64,000 nt of DNA from an uncultured Marivita sp. (GCF_947488135.1 NZ_CANKYW010000003.1:1-64000); one strand, 5' to 3'. Shown: positions 36,966-47,573, counted from the first letter of the stretch. The notes: generated by a model from the sequence alone, not told the origin. Numbers and translations: made by a program.

Positions 36966-37898
36966 ATGCCGATGGTCCGAATTTCAGATGTGCGCAAGGC
37001 CTATGCCGACGGGTTCGAGGCGCTCAAGGGTGTGTCCCTCGACATTCACGAGGGCGAGATCCTCGCGCTTCTTGGCCCCAATGGTGCGGGCAAGACGACG
37101 CTGATCTCCACGATCTGCGGGATCACGCAGCCCACCTCCGGCTCGATCACCGTGGGCGGGCATGATGTTGTGGCCGACTATCGCGGCGCACGGTCGTTGG
37201 TGGGTCTGGTGCCACAGGAGATCAATCTCGAGCCATTCGAGCGGGTGATGAACACGGTAAGGTTTTCGCGCGGGTTGTTCGGCAAACCCAAAGATGATGC
37301 GTTGCTGGAACGGATCCTGCGGCAGTTGTCGCTGTGGGACAAACGGAACAACCGCATCATGGAGCTCTCGGGCGGGATGAAGCGCCGGGTGCTGATCGCC
37401 AAGGCGCTGTCGCATGAGCCGCGCGTCCTGTTCCTCGATGAGCCGACCGCCGGGGTCGATGTCGAGTTGCGGCGCGATATGTGGGACATCGTGGCGGGGC
37501 TGAAAGAGGCGGGCGTGACCATCATCCTGACCACCCATTACATCGAGGAAGCCGAGGCGATTGCCGACCGGGTCGGGGTGATTAACAAGGGGCAGATCCT
37601 GCTGGTCGAGGAAAAGACCGCGCTGATGACGCGGCTGGGCCAGAAAGAGCTGCGCATCGAATTGCACGACCCCGTGGCCGAGATGCCCGCCGCACTTGCG
37701 GATCGCGGGTTGCGGATCGAGGAGGGCGGGCAGGTGCTTGTCTATACCTACGATACCACGCAGGACCGCACCGGTATCGCCACGCTGATCCGAGAGATCA
37801 GCGAGGCGGGGCTTGTGCTGCGCGACTTGCAGACGCGGCAGAACTCGCTCGAGGATATCTTTGTCGGGCTGGTCACCGAACAGGAGGACGCGGCATGA
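36966..37898 (+). CDS. ABC-2 exporter ATP-binding protein
   Basis: A 310-residue ATPase with Walker [10 protein letters not shown] at about residues 38-46, signature LSGGMKRR, Walker [14 protein letters not shown] and the switch His in [10 protein letters not shown]. The extended C-terminal domain (from about 225) is typical of YadG/CcmA-like drug or polysaccharide exporters. The start ATG 36966 is preceded by GGGGAGGA. It overlaps the permease gene by 4 bp. Substrate unknown. Confidence 0.92.
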   Translation: MPMVRISDVRKAYADGFEALKGVSLDIHEGEILALLGPNGAGKTTLISTICGITQPTSGSITVGGHDVVADYRGARSLVGLVPQEINLEPFERVMNTVRFSRGLFGKPKDDALLERILRQLSLWDKRNNRIMELSGGMKRRVLIAKALSHEPRVLFLDEPTAGVDVELRRDMWDIVAGLKEAGVTIILTTHYIEEAEAIADRVGVINKGQILLVEEKTALMTRLGQKELRIELHDPVAEMPAALADRGLRIEEGGQVLVYTYDTTQDRTGIATLIREISEAGLVLRDLQTRQNSLEDIFVGLVTEQEDAA

Positions 37899-38656
37899 AC
37901 TGGCAGGCGATCCGCGCGATCTACGTGTTCGAGATGTCGCGCTTCTTTCGGACATTGATGCAAAGCTTCGTGTCGCCGGTGATCTCGACGTCGCTGTATT
38001 TCGTGGTCTTCGGGGCCGCCATCGGCAGCCGTATCGACGAGGTTGACGGCGTATCCTATGGCGCCTTCATCGTGCCGGGGTTGATCATGCTGTCGGTGAT
38101 GACGCAGGCGATCTCGAACGCGTCTTTCGGCATCTATTTCCCGAAATTCATCGGCACGATCTATGAGTTATTGTCGGCGCCCATCAACTTTCTGGAAATC
38201 GTTATGGGCTATGTGGGGGCCGCGGCGACCAAGGCGTTGTTCATCGGGGTCGTGATCCTTGGGACCTCGGCGCTGTTCGTGGACCTGACGATCCAGCACC
38301 CGCTCGCGATGCTGGCCTTTATGGTGCTGACCTGCCTGAGCTTCGCGCTGTTCGGCTTCATCATCGGGATCTGGGCGGGCAATTTCGAACAGTTGCAGTT
38401 GATCCCGCTTCTTGTGGTGACTCCGCTCGTGTTTCTTGGCGGGTCGTTCTATTCGATTTCGATGCTGCCGCCGGTCTGGCAGACGATCTCGTTCTTCAAT
38501 CCGGTGGTGTACCTCGTGTCCGGCTTCCGCTGGTCGTTCTTCGGTCTGGCGGATGTGCCCATCGGATTGTCGCTCTTGGCGATTTCGGGCTTCACCGTTC
38601 TGTGCCTCGTGATCATCTGGCTGATCTTCAAGACGGGCTGGCGCATCCGGCAGTAA
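37895..38656 (+). CDS. ABC-2 exporter permease
   Basis: A 253-residue, six-helix ABC-2 permease (YadH-like), starting [20 protein letters not shown]. It has the family segment [24 protein letters not shown] and the closing [15 protein letters not shown] motif. It pairs with the preceding ATPase to form a two-gene exporter. Confidence 0.9.
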   Translation: MNWQAIRAIYVFEMSRFFRTLMQSFVSPVISTSLYFVVFGAAIGSRIDEVDGVSYGAFIVPGLIMLSVMTQAISNASFGIYFPKFIGTIYELLSAPINFLEIVMGYVGAAATKALFIGVVILGTSALFVDLTIQHPLAMLAFMVLTCLSFALFGFIIGIWAGNFEQLQLIPLLVVTPLVFLGGSFYSISMLPPVWQTISFFNPVVYLVSGFRWSFFGLADVPIGLSLLAISGFTVLCLVIIWLIFKTGWRIRQ

Positions 38657-38702
38657 GCGCTGTGGTTCCGCGCTCTGATCTATTCGCGGATATAAGGCCG
38701 CT

Positions 38703-39032
38703 TCAAAAGCTGACGATGACCACCCCTGTCACGACCAAGGCCCCTCCGGCGAGTTCGCGGGTGGAGAGGGGCTGCCCGACAAAGTAGGTCGCAGCGAGCA
38801 CGAGGAGCGTCTCGGTCGCGATGATCGCGATATAGGCGATGCCCAGATCCACCTGTCGCAGGAGCAGGATCTCGGCCGTGACCACAGCCGTCAGCAGAAG
38901 GGCAATCGCGCTGAGCACGAAAAGGGTCGTGCTTTCTGACGCGATTTTCATCAAGAGCGTGGCGACCGCGTACCCAACACCGGCCGTGATCGCCAAAAGG
39001 GTTTTGTTCGAAAAGAGATCGACAACAAGCAT
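38703..39032 (-). CDS. Small four-helix membrane protein (SMR/DMT-like)
   Basis: A 109-residue protein with four predicted TM helices, the size and layout of small multidrug-resistance proteins, ending TRELAGGALVVTGVVIVSF. The characteristic Glu of SMR helix 1 is not evident (GVGYAVATLLMKIASES), so drug efflux cannot be claimed. It may be a half-size DMT component. Confidence 0.7.
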   Translation of the reverse strand: MLVVDLFSNKTLLAITAGVGYAVATLLMKIASESTTLFVLSAIALLLTAVVTAEILLLRQVDLGIAYIAIIATETLLVLAATYFVGQPLSTRELAGGALVVTGVVIVSF

Positions 39033-39154
39033 AATGTCACCGTTCGAAAATGTGCGAAATCAGAAATCAATATCCTTGAGGATAGCATGATTTCGGGTCA
39101 TGCGGAGAGAGGAATCCTCAACTCACACTGAATTCGCACTTTTGAACGGCGTGG

Positions 39155-40216
39155 TCAGACCGCGGCAGGTTGGCCGCGACCGCCCATGACAAGGTCCATG
39201 CTCATCCCGCCGATCCACATGCAGAAGAGCGCGAGCCACGCGGTGCCGGCAAAGATCGACCCTCCGGTGACGCCTGCACCAATCGCGCAGCCGCCTGCGA
39301 GCATGCCGCCGAACCCCATCAGGGCCGCACCGATCATCGCGTTGCGCATGGGCGTTGGGCCTTCGAAGCCCTGGAACTTGAGCTCTCCGGTGAAGAACGC
39401 GGCGAGGAACGATCCGATCACCACGCCCGGCACCAAGCCGACGTCGAATTCCAGGATCGACGAACGGTCGAGGAAGAACATCAAGGTGTTGGCCGAGGGG
39501 CCTGTGAAGGTGGCGCTTTCGATCTGCACAGGATCGAAGGCCACGAGGCTGAGCGCGTAGGTGAAGGCCCAGCCCATTGCGACGGCGAACCCGACGCCCG
39601 ACGCAAAGACAAGCCGCTGCCAGCCGATCTGGTTGCGGCGCGACAGCTCGAGCGCCAAGAGCGCCGTGGCAAGACCGAACACCAGGCCTGAACCTTCGGG
39701 CAGGTGAAGCGTGGTCAGCAGGTCCATGTTGCGCCCGCCCTTGGTGATCCACATCGCTGCCAGTTGATCGCGGATCGGGGCCAGCCAGCCGGTGATGCTC
39801 ATTTGTGCGACCACGGCGAAGATCAGGCCCGAGACCACGGAGCGCAGGTTGCCGGTTGCTGCGAGCACCAGCAAGCGGCCCGAACAGCCGCGCGCCAGAA
39901 CCATACCCGCGCCAAACATCAACCCGCCGATGATTGCGCCGGACCAGCTTCCGGGCACGGCCATCATGCGCGCCTCGGTCGTGTCGATCAGGCCGAACAT
40001 CTGTGCCGCCTGCACCCAGACCACAGCGGTGGAGAAGGTCAGAAGCCAGACCGCCACCTTGTCCTGCATCATGCCGCGGGCGAATTCGACCGTGGCCGCG
40101 CGCAGGCAGAATCGCGATCGCTGCGCCGCGACGCCGAAGGTGATGCCGGTGACAAGGCCGAACAGCGCCGCGGTGGGAGCTTCGCCGATCCGATCCACAA
40201 GGGTGATGAGGTCCAT
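39155..40216 (-). CDS. YeeE/YedE-family transporter (thiosulfate importer-like)
   Basis: A 353-residue integral membrane protein starting MDLITLVDRIGEAPTAALFG at 40216, with GGAGA upstream; a longer start at 40246 exists. It has the fused YeeE/YedE repeats with conserved cysteines C37 (QRSRFCLRA), C111 (ARGCSGRLL) and C310 (AGGCAIGAG), matching the three-cysteine relay described for the thiosulfate transporter TsuA. The substrate, thiosulfate or another sulfur species, is inferred. No sulfur-oxidation genes are adjacent. Confidence 0.85.
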   Translation of the reverse strand: MDLITLVDRIGEAPTAALFGLVTGITFGVAAQRSRFCLRAATVEFARGMMQDKVAVWLLTFSTAVVWVQAAQMFGLIDTTEARMMAVPGSWSGAIIGGLMFGAGMVLARGCSGRLLVLAATGNLRSVVSGLIFAVVAQMSITGWLAPIRDQLAAMWITKGGRNMDLLTTLHLPEGSGLVFGLATALLALELSRRNQIGWQRLVFASGVGFAVAMGWAFTYALSLVAFDPVQIESATFTGPSANTLMFFLDRSSILEFDVGLVPGVVIGSFLAAFFTGELKFQGFEGPTPMRNAMIGAALMGFGGMLAGGCAIGAGVTGGSIFAGTAWLALFCMWIGGMSMDLVMGGRGQPAAV

Positions 40217-40445
40217 GCCGGTCTCCAATTCGATTTGGCCATGCATGCGCGTGTCTGAATGTAATTGCCTTGATTTGGATCAGATCGCCGCGCCGGAATT
40301 TACAAAATCGCAGGGTTTTCGCAGCAGAACGCAGGGAAGTGCGGTGTTTTCAGGAGGTGCGGCGCATGACGTGATCTTGGCAGAAAGCGCATTTGGCGGC
40401 TGCTTGACACTCGCCAAAGGGAAAAAGCAGGCGTAAGGGAAAGGA

Positions 40446-41678
40446 ATGAAGCGGATCGTTCCCCTTGCCGAGGCGCGTGACCTGCCGATGTATCGGCGAC
40501 CCATCACGCTGCTGTTCCTGATGGCGATTGCCATGCCCTTGTCCTTCGCGACATGGTCGGCGCTGCTCAACAACTTCGTCATCGAAGTGGCGCAGTTCGA
40601 TGGGGCCGATATCGGCTGGCTGCATACGGTGCGGGAAATCCCCGGCTTTCTGGCCGTCGGGGTCATCGCGGTGATCCTGTTTGTTCGGGAACAGACGCTG
40701 GCGATGATCTCGCTCGCCATGCTGGGTGTCGCGACGGCGCTGACCGCCTATTTCCCGTCGATGGGCGGGCTGTTGTTCATCACGCTGATCAGTTCGATCG
40801 GCTTTCACTACTACGAAACGGTAAACCAGTCGCTGCAACTGCAATGGTTGCCGAAGGATCGCGCGCCGCAGATGCTGGGTCTGCTGGTGTCGGCCGCGTC
40901 GGCCGCGACGTTGGTCGCTTATGGCGTGATCGTCGTGACGTGGCGCGCCTACGACCTGAGCTACAACTTCGTCTACATGGTGTCCGGCGCGCTGACGCTG
41001 ATCATCGTGGCCTATTGCGTTGTCATGATGCCGCATTTCGAAGCGCCCAATCCGCAGATCAAGAAATTCGTCCTGCGCAAGCGATACTGGCTTTACTACG
41101 CGCTGCAATTCATGTCGGGCGCACGGCGACAGATCTTCGTGGTATTCGCCGCTTTCATGATGGTCGAGCGCTTTGGTCTGGGGGTCGACCAGATCACCAA
41201 GCTGATGCTGGTGACTCTCGTCGCGAATATGGTGCTGGCGCCGATACTCGGGCAGGTGGTGCACCGGTTCGGAGAGCGCAATGCGATGGTCTTTGAATAT
41301 GTCGGGCTGGTCGTCGTCTTCGTGCTCTACGGCGGCATCTACTGGTTCGGCTGGGGTGTGTTCCTGGCGACCGTTCTTTATATCGCGAACAACATCTTTT
41401 TCGCGCTCGCTTTGGCGTTGAAAACCTATTTCCAGAAGATCGCCGATCCGGGCGACATCGCCCCGACGGCCGCCGTGGCCTTTACCATCAACCACATCGC
41501 GGCGGTGTTTCTGCCTGCGGTGCTGGGATACCTGTGGCTGATTTCGCCGGGGGCGGTTTTCGCGCTGGCGGCTGGAATGGCGCTCGTATCGCTGATGCTC
41601 GCCCTGATGATCCCACGCCACCCGGAGCCGGGCAACGAAACCGTCTTTTCGGTCTTCGCCCCGGCCCCGGCGGAATGA
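40446..41678 (+). CDS. Major facilitator superfamily transporter
   Basis: A 410-residue, 12-helix protein. It lacks a clear antibiotic- or sugar-specific motif; HTVREIPGFLAVGVIAVILF follows TM2 and a second half begins near residue 215. Substrate unknown. It ends exactly where the convergent symporter gene begins (no gap). Confidence 0.83.
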   Translation: MKRIVPLAEARDLPMYRRPITLLFLMAIAMPLSFATWSALLNNFVIEVAQFDGADIGWLHTVREIPGFLAVGVIAVILFVREQTLAMISLAMLGVATALTAYFPSMGGLLFITLISSIGFHYYETVNQSLQLQWLPKDRAPQMLGLLVSAASAATLVAYGVIVVTWRAYDLSYNFVYMVSGALTLIIVAYCVVMMPHFEAPNPQIKKFVLRKRYWLYYALQFMSGARRQIFVVFAAFMMVERFGLGVDQITKLMLVTLVANMVLAPILGQVVHRFGERNAMVFEYVGLVVVFVLYGGIYWFGWGVFLATVLYIANNIFFALALALKTYFQKIADPGDIAPTAAVAFTINHIAAVFLPAVLGYLWLISPGAVFALAAGMALVSLMLALMIPRHPEPGNETVFSVFAPAPAE

Positions 41679-43274
41679 TCACCAAAAGCCGATCAGAATT
41701 CCAAGCATGGCCGCGACGAGAAGTCCTGCCCAGAGTTTGATATTGGCATAGAACGGCGCGTCATCGGCCATCGCCTCTGTCGCCATTTCGGGAGACCAGG
41801 TCACGCTGTCGATATCTTCATCCGGACCGTGATCACCGGCAAGGCTGACCGCGACGAAGATCACCGTGCTGACGGCCGTCATGACACCGACATTCGTGGT
41901 GAAATGCAGCGGCCAGTAGCCCAGTTGCGTCGCGATGAAGACGCCAATGGCGATCGCGTGTCCGGCCCCCAAGGTGATGATGGCGGCGTTGCCGGTGCCG
42001 CGCTTCCACAGCGCCCCAAGCAGAAAGATTGTCACCACCGGCGGAACCAGGATGGAAAAGGCCTGTTGCAGGTAATCCCACAGACCGCCCATGTCGTCGA
42101 TGAAGGGCGCCCAGAGAACGGCGATGACCATCAGGATCAGCGTCGTGACACGCCCGATATTGCGCTGTTCCTTCGGGTCGCGGTCGCCCACATCGAGAAA
42201 ATCGTGGCTGATCAGCGTCGACGAGGAATTGAGCGTCGAATCTACGCTGGACATGATCGCGGCAACCAAGCCCGCCAGCACCAGTCCGGTCAGCCCTGCG
42301 GGCAGCACGGTCGTTGTGATCGTCGGGAACACCATGTCCGCATTCTCAAGGTCGGGGACGATGCTGATGGCCATGACACCGGGTAGCACCATGATGAACA
42401 TGGGGATGATCTTGAGAAAACCACCAAGAAGAGCGCCGCGCTGGGCATCGCGCAGGGATCGTGCGCCCAACACCCGTTGTACGATGTACTGGTTCGTGAC
42501 CCAGTACCAGAAGCCAAGCAGGGGCACGCCCAGAAACAGTCCCGGCCACGGCAGGATCGGGTCGTCGAGCGGCTGGATCAGGGACAGGTGGTTCGGGTCG
42601 GGAATGCTGTCCTTGACCGCTTGCCACGAGAAGTCCATCTGACTGAACAGGATGTAAGTTATCGCGGCGCTGCCGAAAATCAGGACGACAGCCTGCAAGA
42701 CATCCGTGTAGACTACGGCGCGCAGGCCACCGGATGCGGTGTAGAGCCCAGCGAAGATGCCTATGGCGATGCAAGTTTGTCAGATCGGGATGTCGGGGAA
42801 AAAGGTCTGAACGACGACGCCGCCGGCATAAAGCCCACCCCCGGTGTCCACGATCACTGTCAGGATGATCGTGACCGCGATGAAATAGAGCCGCGCGCGG
42901 CGATCGAACCGGCGTTCCAGCCATTCGGGGATCGTGGTCACGCGGGATTTGAAAAACAGCGGTGCAAAAATGAAGGCCAGAAGGATCAGCGGGATCCCCG
43001 CCATCCATTCATAGGCCGATGTCGCAATACCGGTCGTGTAGGCCGCGCCGGTTAGCCCGATGAGCGTGGTGGACGAGATATTTGAGGCGAAGAGCGAAAA
43101 CCCGACGACACCCCATGTCAGGGCGCGCCCGGCAAGGAATAGGTCGTCTCCGCTTTCGGTGCGTCGGCTGACCCAGACGCCAATAATGATCACAATTGCG
43201 AAGTATGCGGCGAGAACCCAAAGATCGAGTGACGTGATCGCGCCTGCCACGCCTTGCGAGTTGCCGCTTTCCAT
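41679..43274 (-). pseudogene. Sodium:solute symporter interrupted by one in-frame TGA
   Basis: A full-length SSS (SGLT-like) gene of about 531 codons from ATG 43274. Frame is kept throughout, but a TGA at 42780-42782 interrupts it after VVQTFFPDIPI, where the continuing frame reads QTCIAIGIFAGLYTASGGLR. Family members usually have a Trp at this place, so TGG to TGA is the simplest explanation. Upstream part: SRRTESGDDLFLAGRALTWG (TM1-2); downstream part: the conserved SSVDSTLNSSSTL and QRVLGARSLRDAQRG. No frameshift is needed. Either a recent nonsense mutation, a sequencing error, or readthrough. Confidence 0.88.
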
Positions 43275-43355
43275 GCGAAATCCCCGAAATTGCTTGCAGG
43301 TACTCAATGAGAATTGATGCTGAACGGTTCCCTCGTTGCTGTCCGGATGTTTGCC

Positions 43356-44231
43356 ATGACAACCTTCACCGCCTTCACCACCCTGTCGGAAAAGACGTCA
43401 GCCGAGGCGCTGGGCGAAGCGCTTGAGGGGCTGGAGCCCGAACCCTACGGCGTCGGTGTCTTCGAGATCGAGGACGGCAGCGGGATGTGGGAAGTCGGCG
43501 GCTATTTCATGGACGCGCCGGACGACATTGCCCTTGCCCTGCTGGCGGCGGCGCATGGGGCGAAGCCCTTTGTCATATCCGAATTGCCCGAGACCGATTG
43601 GGTTGCGAAGGTCCGGCGCGAACTGGTGCCGGTGCATGCCGGGCGGTTCTACGTCTACGGAAGCCACGATGCCGACACTGTGCCCGAGGGGGTTGAGCCG
43701 CTTTTGATCGAAGCGGCGATGGCTTTTGGCACCGGACATCACGGCACGACACAGGGCTGTCTGCGCGCGCTTGACCGGCTGATCGAGGCGGGGGTGACGT
43801 GTCACAACGTGGCCGATATCGGGTGCGGGACCGCCGTGTTGGCGATGGCGGCGGCGCGAGTTTGGCCCGAGACGGTGCTGGCCAGCGACATGGATCAGGT
43901 GGCCGTCGACGTGGCCGAGGCGAATGTCGCGGCCAATGATCTCTCCGGTCGGGTCGTCTGTCTCGAGGCGATGGGATTCGAGCATCCGCAGATTCACGAC
44001 GCCGCGCCGTTCGATCTGGTGTTCGCGAATATCCTCAAACAGCCGTTGATCGACCTTGCGCCGGATATGGCGCGTCACCTCGCGCCGCAGGGATTCGCCA
44101 TCCTCTCGGGCATTCTCAACGATCAAGGCGATGAGGTGGCAGAGGTTTATGCACGAAACGGCATCAATACCTGGCATCGCGAAGAGATTGGTGACTGGAC
44201 GACACTGACGCTCCGGAAAGCCGCTTCATAA
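43356..44231 (+). CDS. prmA: Ribosomal protein L11 methyltransferase
   Basis: A 291-residue SAM-dependent methyltransferase starting MTTFTAFTTLSEKTSAEALG (an in-frame ATG 42 bp upstream is less likely). It has the PrmA segment EAAMAFGTGHHGTTQGCL, SAM motif I DIGCGTAVLAMAAARV and NILKQPLIDLAPD, the NxxK-type catalytic loop. It trimethylates L11 lysines. Divergent from the broken symporter. Confidence 0.93.
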   Translation: MTTFTAFTTLSEKTSAEALGEALEGLEPEPYGVGVFEIEDGSGMWEVGGYFMDAPDDIALALLAAAHGAKPFVISELPETDWVAKVRRELVPVHAGRFYVYGSHDADTVPEGVEPLLIEAAMAFGTGHHGTTQGCLRALDRLIEAGVTCHNVADIGCGTAVLAMAAARVWPETVLASDMDQVAVDVAEANVAANDLSGRVVCLEAMGFEHPQIHDAAPFDLVFANILKQPLIDLAPDMARHLAPQGFAILSGILNDQGDEVAEVYARNGINTWHREEIGDWTTLTLRKAAS

Positions 44232-44364
44232 ACCTGCCGCATTTCCCGGTTCGCGCGGATTTTCGCCGCAATTTCATCGAATTTGCCACGATTGCCCCAT
44301 TCTTGCCACATTCTGCCCCTATCCCGGTCACATCCGGTGGGGGCCGGAACAAAGGCTGCTTCAC

Positions 44365-44712
44365 ATGACCAATCAGCAGGACATGTTTGACCAGAGGTAC
44401 CGCAAGGTCCTCAAGCGCCACCGCCAGTTGTCGCGTGGCTATGTCACCAAACTCGAAAAGACCGGTGTCATCACCCATCGCCCGATCCGCCATATTCGCG
44501 AGGCGGTCTCGTTTTCGGCGCTGCTTTTGCCGTTCGGCATTCTGTTTTTCCTCAAGGCCAGCGTCGTGACGGTGCTGGGCGAGGAAGCCTACCGCCAGCA
44601 GGTCGATTTTTTGCGCGAAGGCGGTTTCGTCGAACAGATGGGCGCTGTGTTCATGCAGATCGATCCGATCACCGCACCGCTTTCGCGGCTTCTGGCCTAC
44701 GTGATCAACTGA
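44365..44712 (+). CDS. Conserved hypothetical protein with one membrane segment
   Basis: A 115-residue protein starting MTNQQDMFDQRYRKVLKRHR. A strongly basic N-terminal half (RYRKVLKRHRQLSRGYVTKL) precedes one TM helix (about 48-65, FSALLLPFGILFFLKASVV). I do not recognise the family. It lies 133 bp after prmA and is followed by a bidirectional terminator. Confidence 0.75.
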   Translation: MTNQQDMFDQRYRKVLKRHRQLSRGYVTKLEKTGVITHRPIRHIREAVSFSALLLPFGILFFLKASVVTVLGEEAYRQQVDFLREGGFVEQMGAVFMQIDPITAPLSRLLAYVIN

Positions 44713-44739
44713 TCGACCATTCTCTTGCTTGCTCGCACG

Positions 44740-44777
44740 AAAAAAGCCGTGTCAGTTCTCCTGACACGGCTTTTTTT
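44740..44777. terminator. Bidirectional rho-independent terminator
   Basis: A stem AAAAAGCCGTGTCAG / CTGACACGGCTTTTT with a TTCTC loop, flanked by an A-run on the left and a T-run on the right, sits between the convergent hypothetical gene and the DUF1127 gene. Confidence 0.93.
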
Positions 44778-44796
44778 CGTTGCGCTGATGTATGGA

Positions 44797-44988
44797 TCAG
44801 AGCGAATTGATGTCGCCGCGGGTCAGGCCGATGTCATCGAGTTCATGATCGCTGAGCTGGCTCAGCGCGATGCGGGTCTGACGGCTGTCGTTCCATGCGG
44901 TGAAAGCGGCAATCAGGGAGGAGATGAATGCACCGAAGCCTTTGCGGCCAGCGGCGTAGGTGGGGCGGGATGTGTCGAAAGCGGCCAT
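44797..44988 (-). CDS. DUF1127 (YjiS-like) small protein
   Basis: A 63-residue protein with the DUF1127 signature at the C-terminus (WNDSRQTRIALSQLSDHELDDIGLTRGDI). The start ATG at 44988 has AAGGA 8 bp upstream; an ATG 6 bp before it would place that site only 2 bp away and is less likely. Small DUF1127 proteins in alphaproteobacteria are linked to sRNA and stress/phosphate regulation. It stands alone, upstream of a 317-bp gene-free region. Confidence 0.88.
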   Translation of the reverse strand: MAAFDTSRPTYAAGRKGFGAFISSLIAAFTAWNDSRQTRIALSQLSDHELDDIGLTRGDINSL

Positions 44989-45305
44989 GGCCATGTTCCT
45001 TGGAAAAAAGATCGGGGTGTGTTTGTCTGAGGCGCACTTAGTTGCCGAATTCCCGGTCTGCAATTGCCCTTTTCGCATAGTTTTTATGCGGTTTGTGCAT
45101 GGCTCAAAAATGTGGCGAAAGCGCCTTATTTCATGGCGCAAACCCGTCACTTCAGGTGTCGTTTTCAGGCCATTTGGCGCGATTGCGACAGGGCCAAGCC
45201 CGTTCCCGACATGAGCCCTACACACCGGCAATTTGTTTTGAATGCTTGGCGTTTGTTCGCGTTTCGTGCTAGCCGTGATGCAAAAGCAACAAGGGCGCGA
45301 GCAGC
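44989..45305. other. Gene-free region between DUF1127 gene and ruvC
   Basis: No supportable gene. It must hold divergent promoters. On the minus strand TTGCAG and TAAGTG with a 17-nt spacer are possible -35/-10 boxes for the DUF1127 gene. Towards ruvC there is an AT-rich stretch and a LexA-like half-site pair, listed separately. Confidence 0.5.
45255..45269 (+). promoter_or_regulatory. Imperfect LexA-like box upstream of ruvC
   Basis: GTTC-N7-GTGC, 37 bp before the ruvC start, differs by one base from the alphaproteobacterial LexA operator GTTC-N7-GTTC. ruvCAB is often part of the SOS regulon, so the site is plausible, but a short motif with a mismatch can occur by chance. Confidence 0.35.
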
Positions 45306-45794
45306 ATGCGTGTTTTGGGGATCGATCCGGGCCTGCGTTTCCTTGGCTGGGGCGTGATCGAGGTCGAAGGAAGCCGTTTGCGTCACATCGCGAACGGGGT
45401 GTGTCTGTCTGGAACCGGAGAGCTGGCGCAGCGTTTGTTGGCGCTGCATGTCGGCCTGACCGAGATCTTCGAGCGGTTCCAGCCGGTAACTGTTGCCATC
45501 GAAAAGACCTTTGTGAACAAGGATGCCGTGGGCACGTTGAAGCTTGGCCAGGCGCGCGGAGTCGCGCTTTTGGTGCCCGCGCAATTCGGGCTTGAGGTGG
45601 GGGAGTATTCGCCCAATTCGGTCAAGAAAACCGTCGTGGGCGTGGGCCATGCCGACAAGCGGCAGGTGGAACACATGGTCAAGATGCAACTGCCCGGGGC
45701 GCAGATCAACGGCTCTGACGCCGCCGATGCGCTGGCGATCGCGATTTGCCATGCCCATCACATGACGGGGCCGGGCATGAGGATGCGCGCATGA
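45306..45794 (+). CDS. ruvC: Holliday junction endonuclease RuvC
   Basis: A 162-residue RuvC with the four acidic residues in the expected places: D7 (GIDPGL), E66 (VAIEKTF), D138 and D141 (GSDAADAL). It resolves Holliday junctions together with RuvAB. Its stop overlaps ruvA by 4 bp (ATGA). Confidence 0.97.
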   Translation: MRVLGIDPGLRFLGWGVIEVEGSRLRHIANGVCLSGTGELAQRLLALHVGLTEIFERFQPVTVAIEKTFVNKDAVGTLKLGQARGVALLVPAQFGLEVGEYSPNSVKKTVVGVGHADKRQVEHMVKMQLPGAQINGSDAADALAIAICHAHHMTGPGMRMRA

Positions 45795-46459
45795 TCGGGC
45801 GGATCGCGGGACGGGTCGAATACAAGGGCGACGATCACGTGCTGATCGACGTGCGGGGCGTCGGCTACGTGGTCTATTGCTCGGACCGGGTGCTGGCCGG
45901 ACTACCCGGCGCCGGTGAGGCGACGGCGCTTTATACCGACCTTCTGGTGCGCGAGGATATCCTTCAGTTGTTCGGCTTTCCCACGCGTGTCGAAAAGGAA
46001 TGGCACCGGCTGCTGATGTCGGTTCAGGGGGTCGGGGCCAAGGCATCATTGGCGATCTTGGGCGCGCTGGGGCCTGACGGGGTGAGCCGCGCGATTGCGC
46101 TGGGCGACTGGAATTCGGTCAAGGCGGCCAAGGGGATAGGCCCCAAGACGGCGCAACGGGTCGTCAACGAACTCAAGGACAAGGCACCGACGGTGATGGC
46201 GATGGGTGGCGCCGCGTCGGTTGCGGCGGTGGCGTCGGATGACGACGCGGTGATCGAACCCGCGACTGCGGCACCCGTGCAGCCCGCCCCAAAGGTGTCG
46301 GCCTCAGCCCAGGCCGAGGCGCTGTCGGCGCTGGGCAATCTGGGCTATGCACCGGGTGAGGCGGCAGGAGCGGTCGCGCAGGCGGCAGGCGATGCGCCGG
46401 GTGCCGAGACGCCCGAGTTGATCCGCGCGGCGCTCAAGCTTTTGGCGCCGAAGGGGTAG
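45791..46459 (+). CDS. ruvA: Holliday junction helicase accessory subunit RuvA
   Basis: A 222-residue RuvA starting [20 protein letters not shown]. Domain I is followed by the two HhH motifs ([15 protein letters not shown] and [17 protein letters not shown]). The linker from about residue 135 to 185 is long and Ala/Pro-rich. The C-terminal domain III binds RuvB ([20 protein letters not shown]). Confidence 0.97.
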   Translation: MIGRIAGRVEYKGDDHVLIDVRGVGYVVYCSDRVLAGLPGAGEATALYTDLLVREDILQLFGFPTRVEKEWHRLLMSVQGVGAKASLAILGALGPDGVSRAIALGDWNSVKAAKGIGPKTAQRVVNELKDKAPTVMAMGGAASVAAVASDDDAVIEPATAAPVQPAPKVSASAQAEALSALGNLGYAPGEAAGAVAQAAGDAPGAETPELIRAALKLLAPKG

Positions 46460-46544
46460 GGGATGCGAATGCTCATCTTCCATTTTCGGCCTCTATGCTT
46501 CGATGGCACCACGAGAACAGGTCGTAAGTGCTTGAGGAGCGGCC

Positions 46545-47573
46545 ATGTCGTCTGACCCGATCATGCGCCCCGACCCGCTGCCCGAGGACCGGGACCGCGC
46601 CTTACGGCCCCAGATGCTTGAGGATTTCGTCGGACAAGCCGAAGCGCGGGCCAATCTGCGCGTGTTCATCCAGTCGGCACGTCAACGGGGCGAGTCGATG
46701 GACCACACCCTGTTTCACGGGCCGCCGGGGCTGGGGAAAACGACTCTGGCGCAGATCATGTCGCGCGAGCTTGGGGTCGGGTTTCGCATGACCTCGGGAC
46801 CGGTGCTGGCCAAGGCGGGTGATCTTGCGGCGATCCTGACCAATCTCGAAGCGCGCGACGTGCTGTTCATCGACGAGATCCACCGCCTGAATCCGGCGGT
46901 GGAAGAGGTGCTTTACCCGGCGATGGAGGATTACGAGCTTGATCTCGTGATCGGCGAAGGCCCGGCGGCGCGGACGGTTCGGATCGAATTGCAGCCCTTT
47001 ACGCTTGTCGGCGCGACGACGCGGCTGGGTCTTTTGACGACGCCCTTGCGGGATCGGTTCGGCATTCCGACGCGGTTGAATTTCTACACCGAGGACGAGC
47101 TTGACCTGATCGTTGCGCGCAATGCCGTGAAGCTGGGGGTCGAAGCGGCCCCGGAAGGCACGCGCGAGATTGCACGGCGGTCGCGCGGCACGCCCCGGAT
47201 CGCGGGTCGCCTGTTGCGCCGCGTGGTGGATTTCGCGGTGGTGGATGGTGATGGCGTTGTCACCAAGGACCTGGCCGACAGTGCCTTGACCCGGCTGGGG
47301 GTGGACGGGCTTGGCCTTGATGCGGCGGACCGGCGATATCTGCGGCTGATCGCCGAGAATTACCAGGGTGGGCCCGTGGGGATCGAGACGCTGTCGGCGG
47401 CGCTGTCGGAAAGCCGGGATGCGCTGGAAGAGGTGATCGAGCCATACCTGTTGCAACAGGGCCTTATCCAGCGCACGCCGCGCGGGCGGATGCTGGCCCA
47501 GAAGGGTTGGAGCCATCTGGGGCTGGCCGTGCCGCCCTCTCCCGGGCAGTCGGACCTCTTCGGTCGCGCCTGA
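46545..47573 (+). CDS. ruvB: Holliday junction helicase RuvB
   Basis: A 342-residue AAA+ motor with [12 protein letters not shown], Walker [13 protein letters not shown], Walker [12 protein letters not shown], and the arginine-finger region with [18 protein letters not shown]. It drives branch migration with RuvA. An 85-bp gap separates it from ruvA. Confidence 0.98.
   Translation: MSSDPIMRPDPLPEDRDRALRPQMLEDFVGQAEARANLRVFIQSARQRGESMDHTLFHGPPGLGKTTLAQIMSRELGVGFRMTSGPVLAKAGDLAAILTNLEARDVLFIDEIHRLNPAVEEVLYPAMEDYELDLVIGEGPAARTVRIELQPFTLVGATTRLGLLTTPLRDRFGIPTRLNFYTEDELDLIVARNAVKLGVEAAPEGTREIARRSRGTPRIAGRLLRRVVDFAVVDGDGVVTKDLADSALTRLGVDGLGLDAADRRYLRLIAENYQGGPVGIETLSAALSESRDALEEVIEPYLLQQGLIQRTPRGRMLAQKGWSHLGLAVPPSPGQSDLFGRA

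Noticed and set aside
41679-43307. Two separate symporter genes instead of one broken gene
   Set aside because: Both halves are in the same frame, the second lacks a proper start and N-terminal helices, and together they make a normal-length SSS protein.
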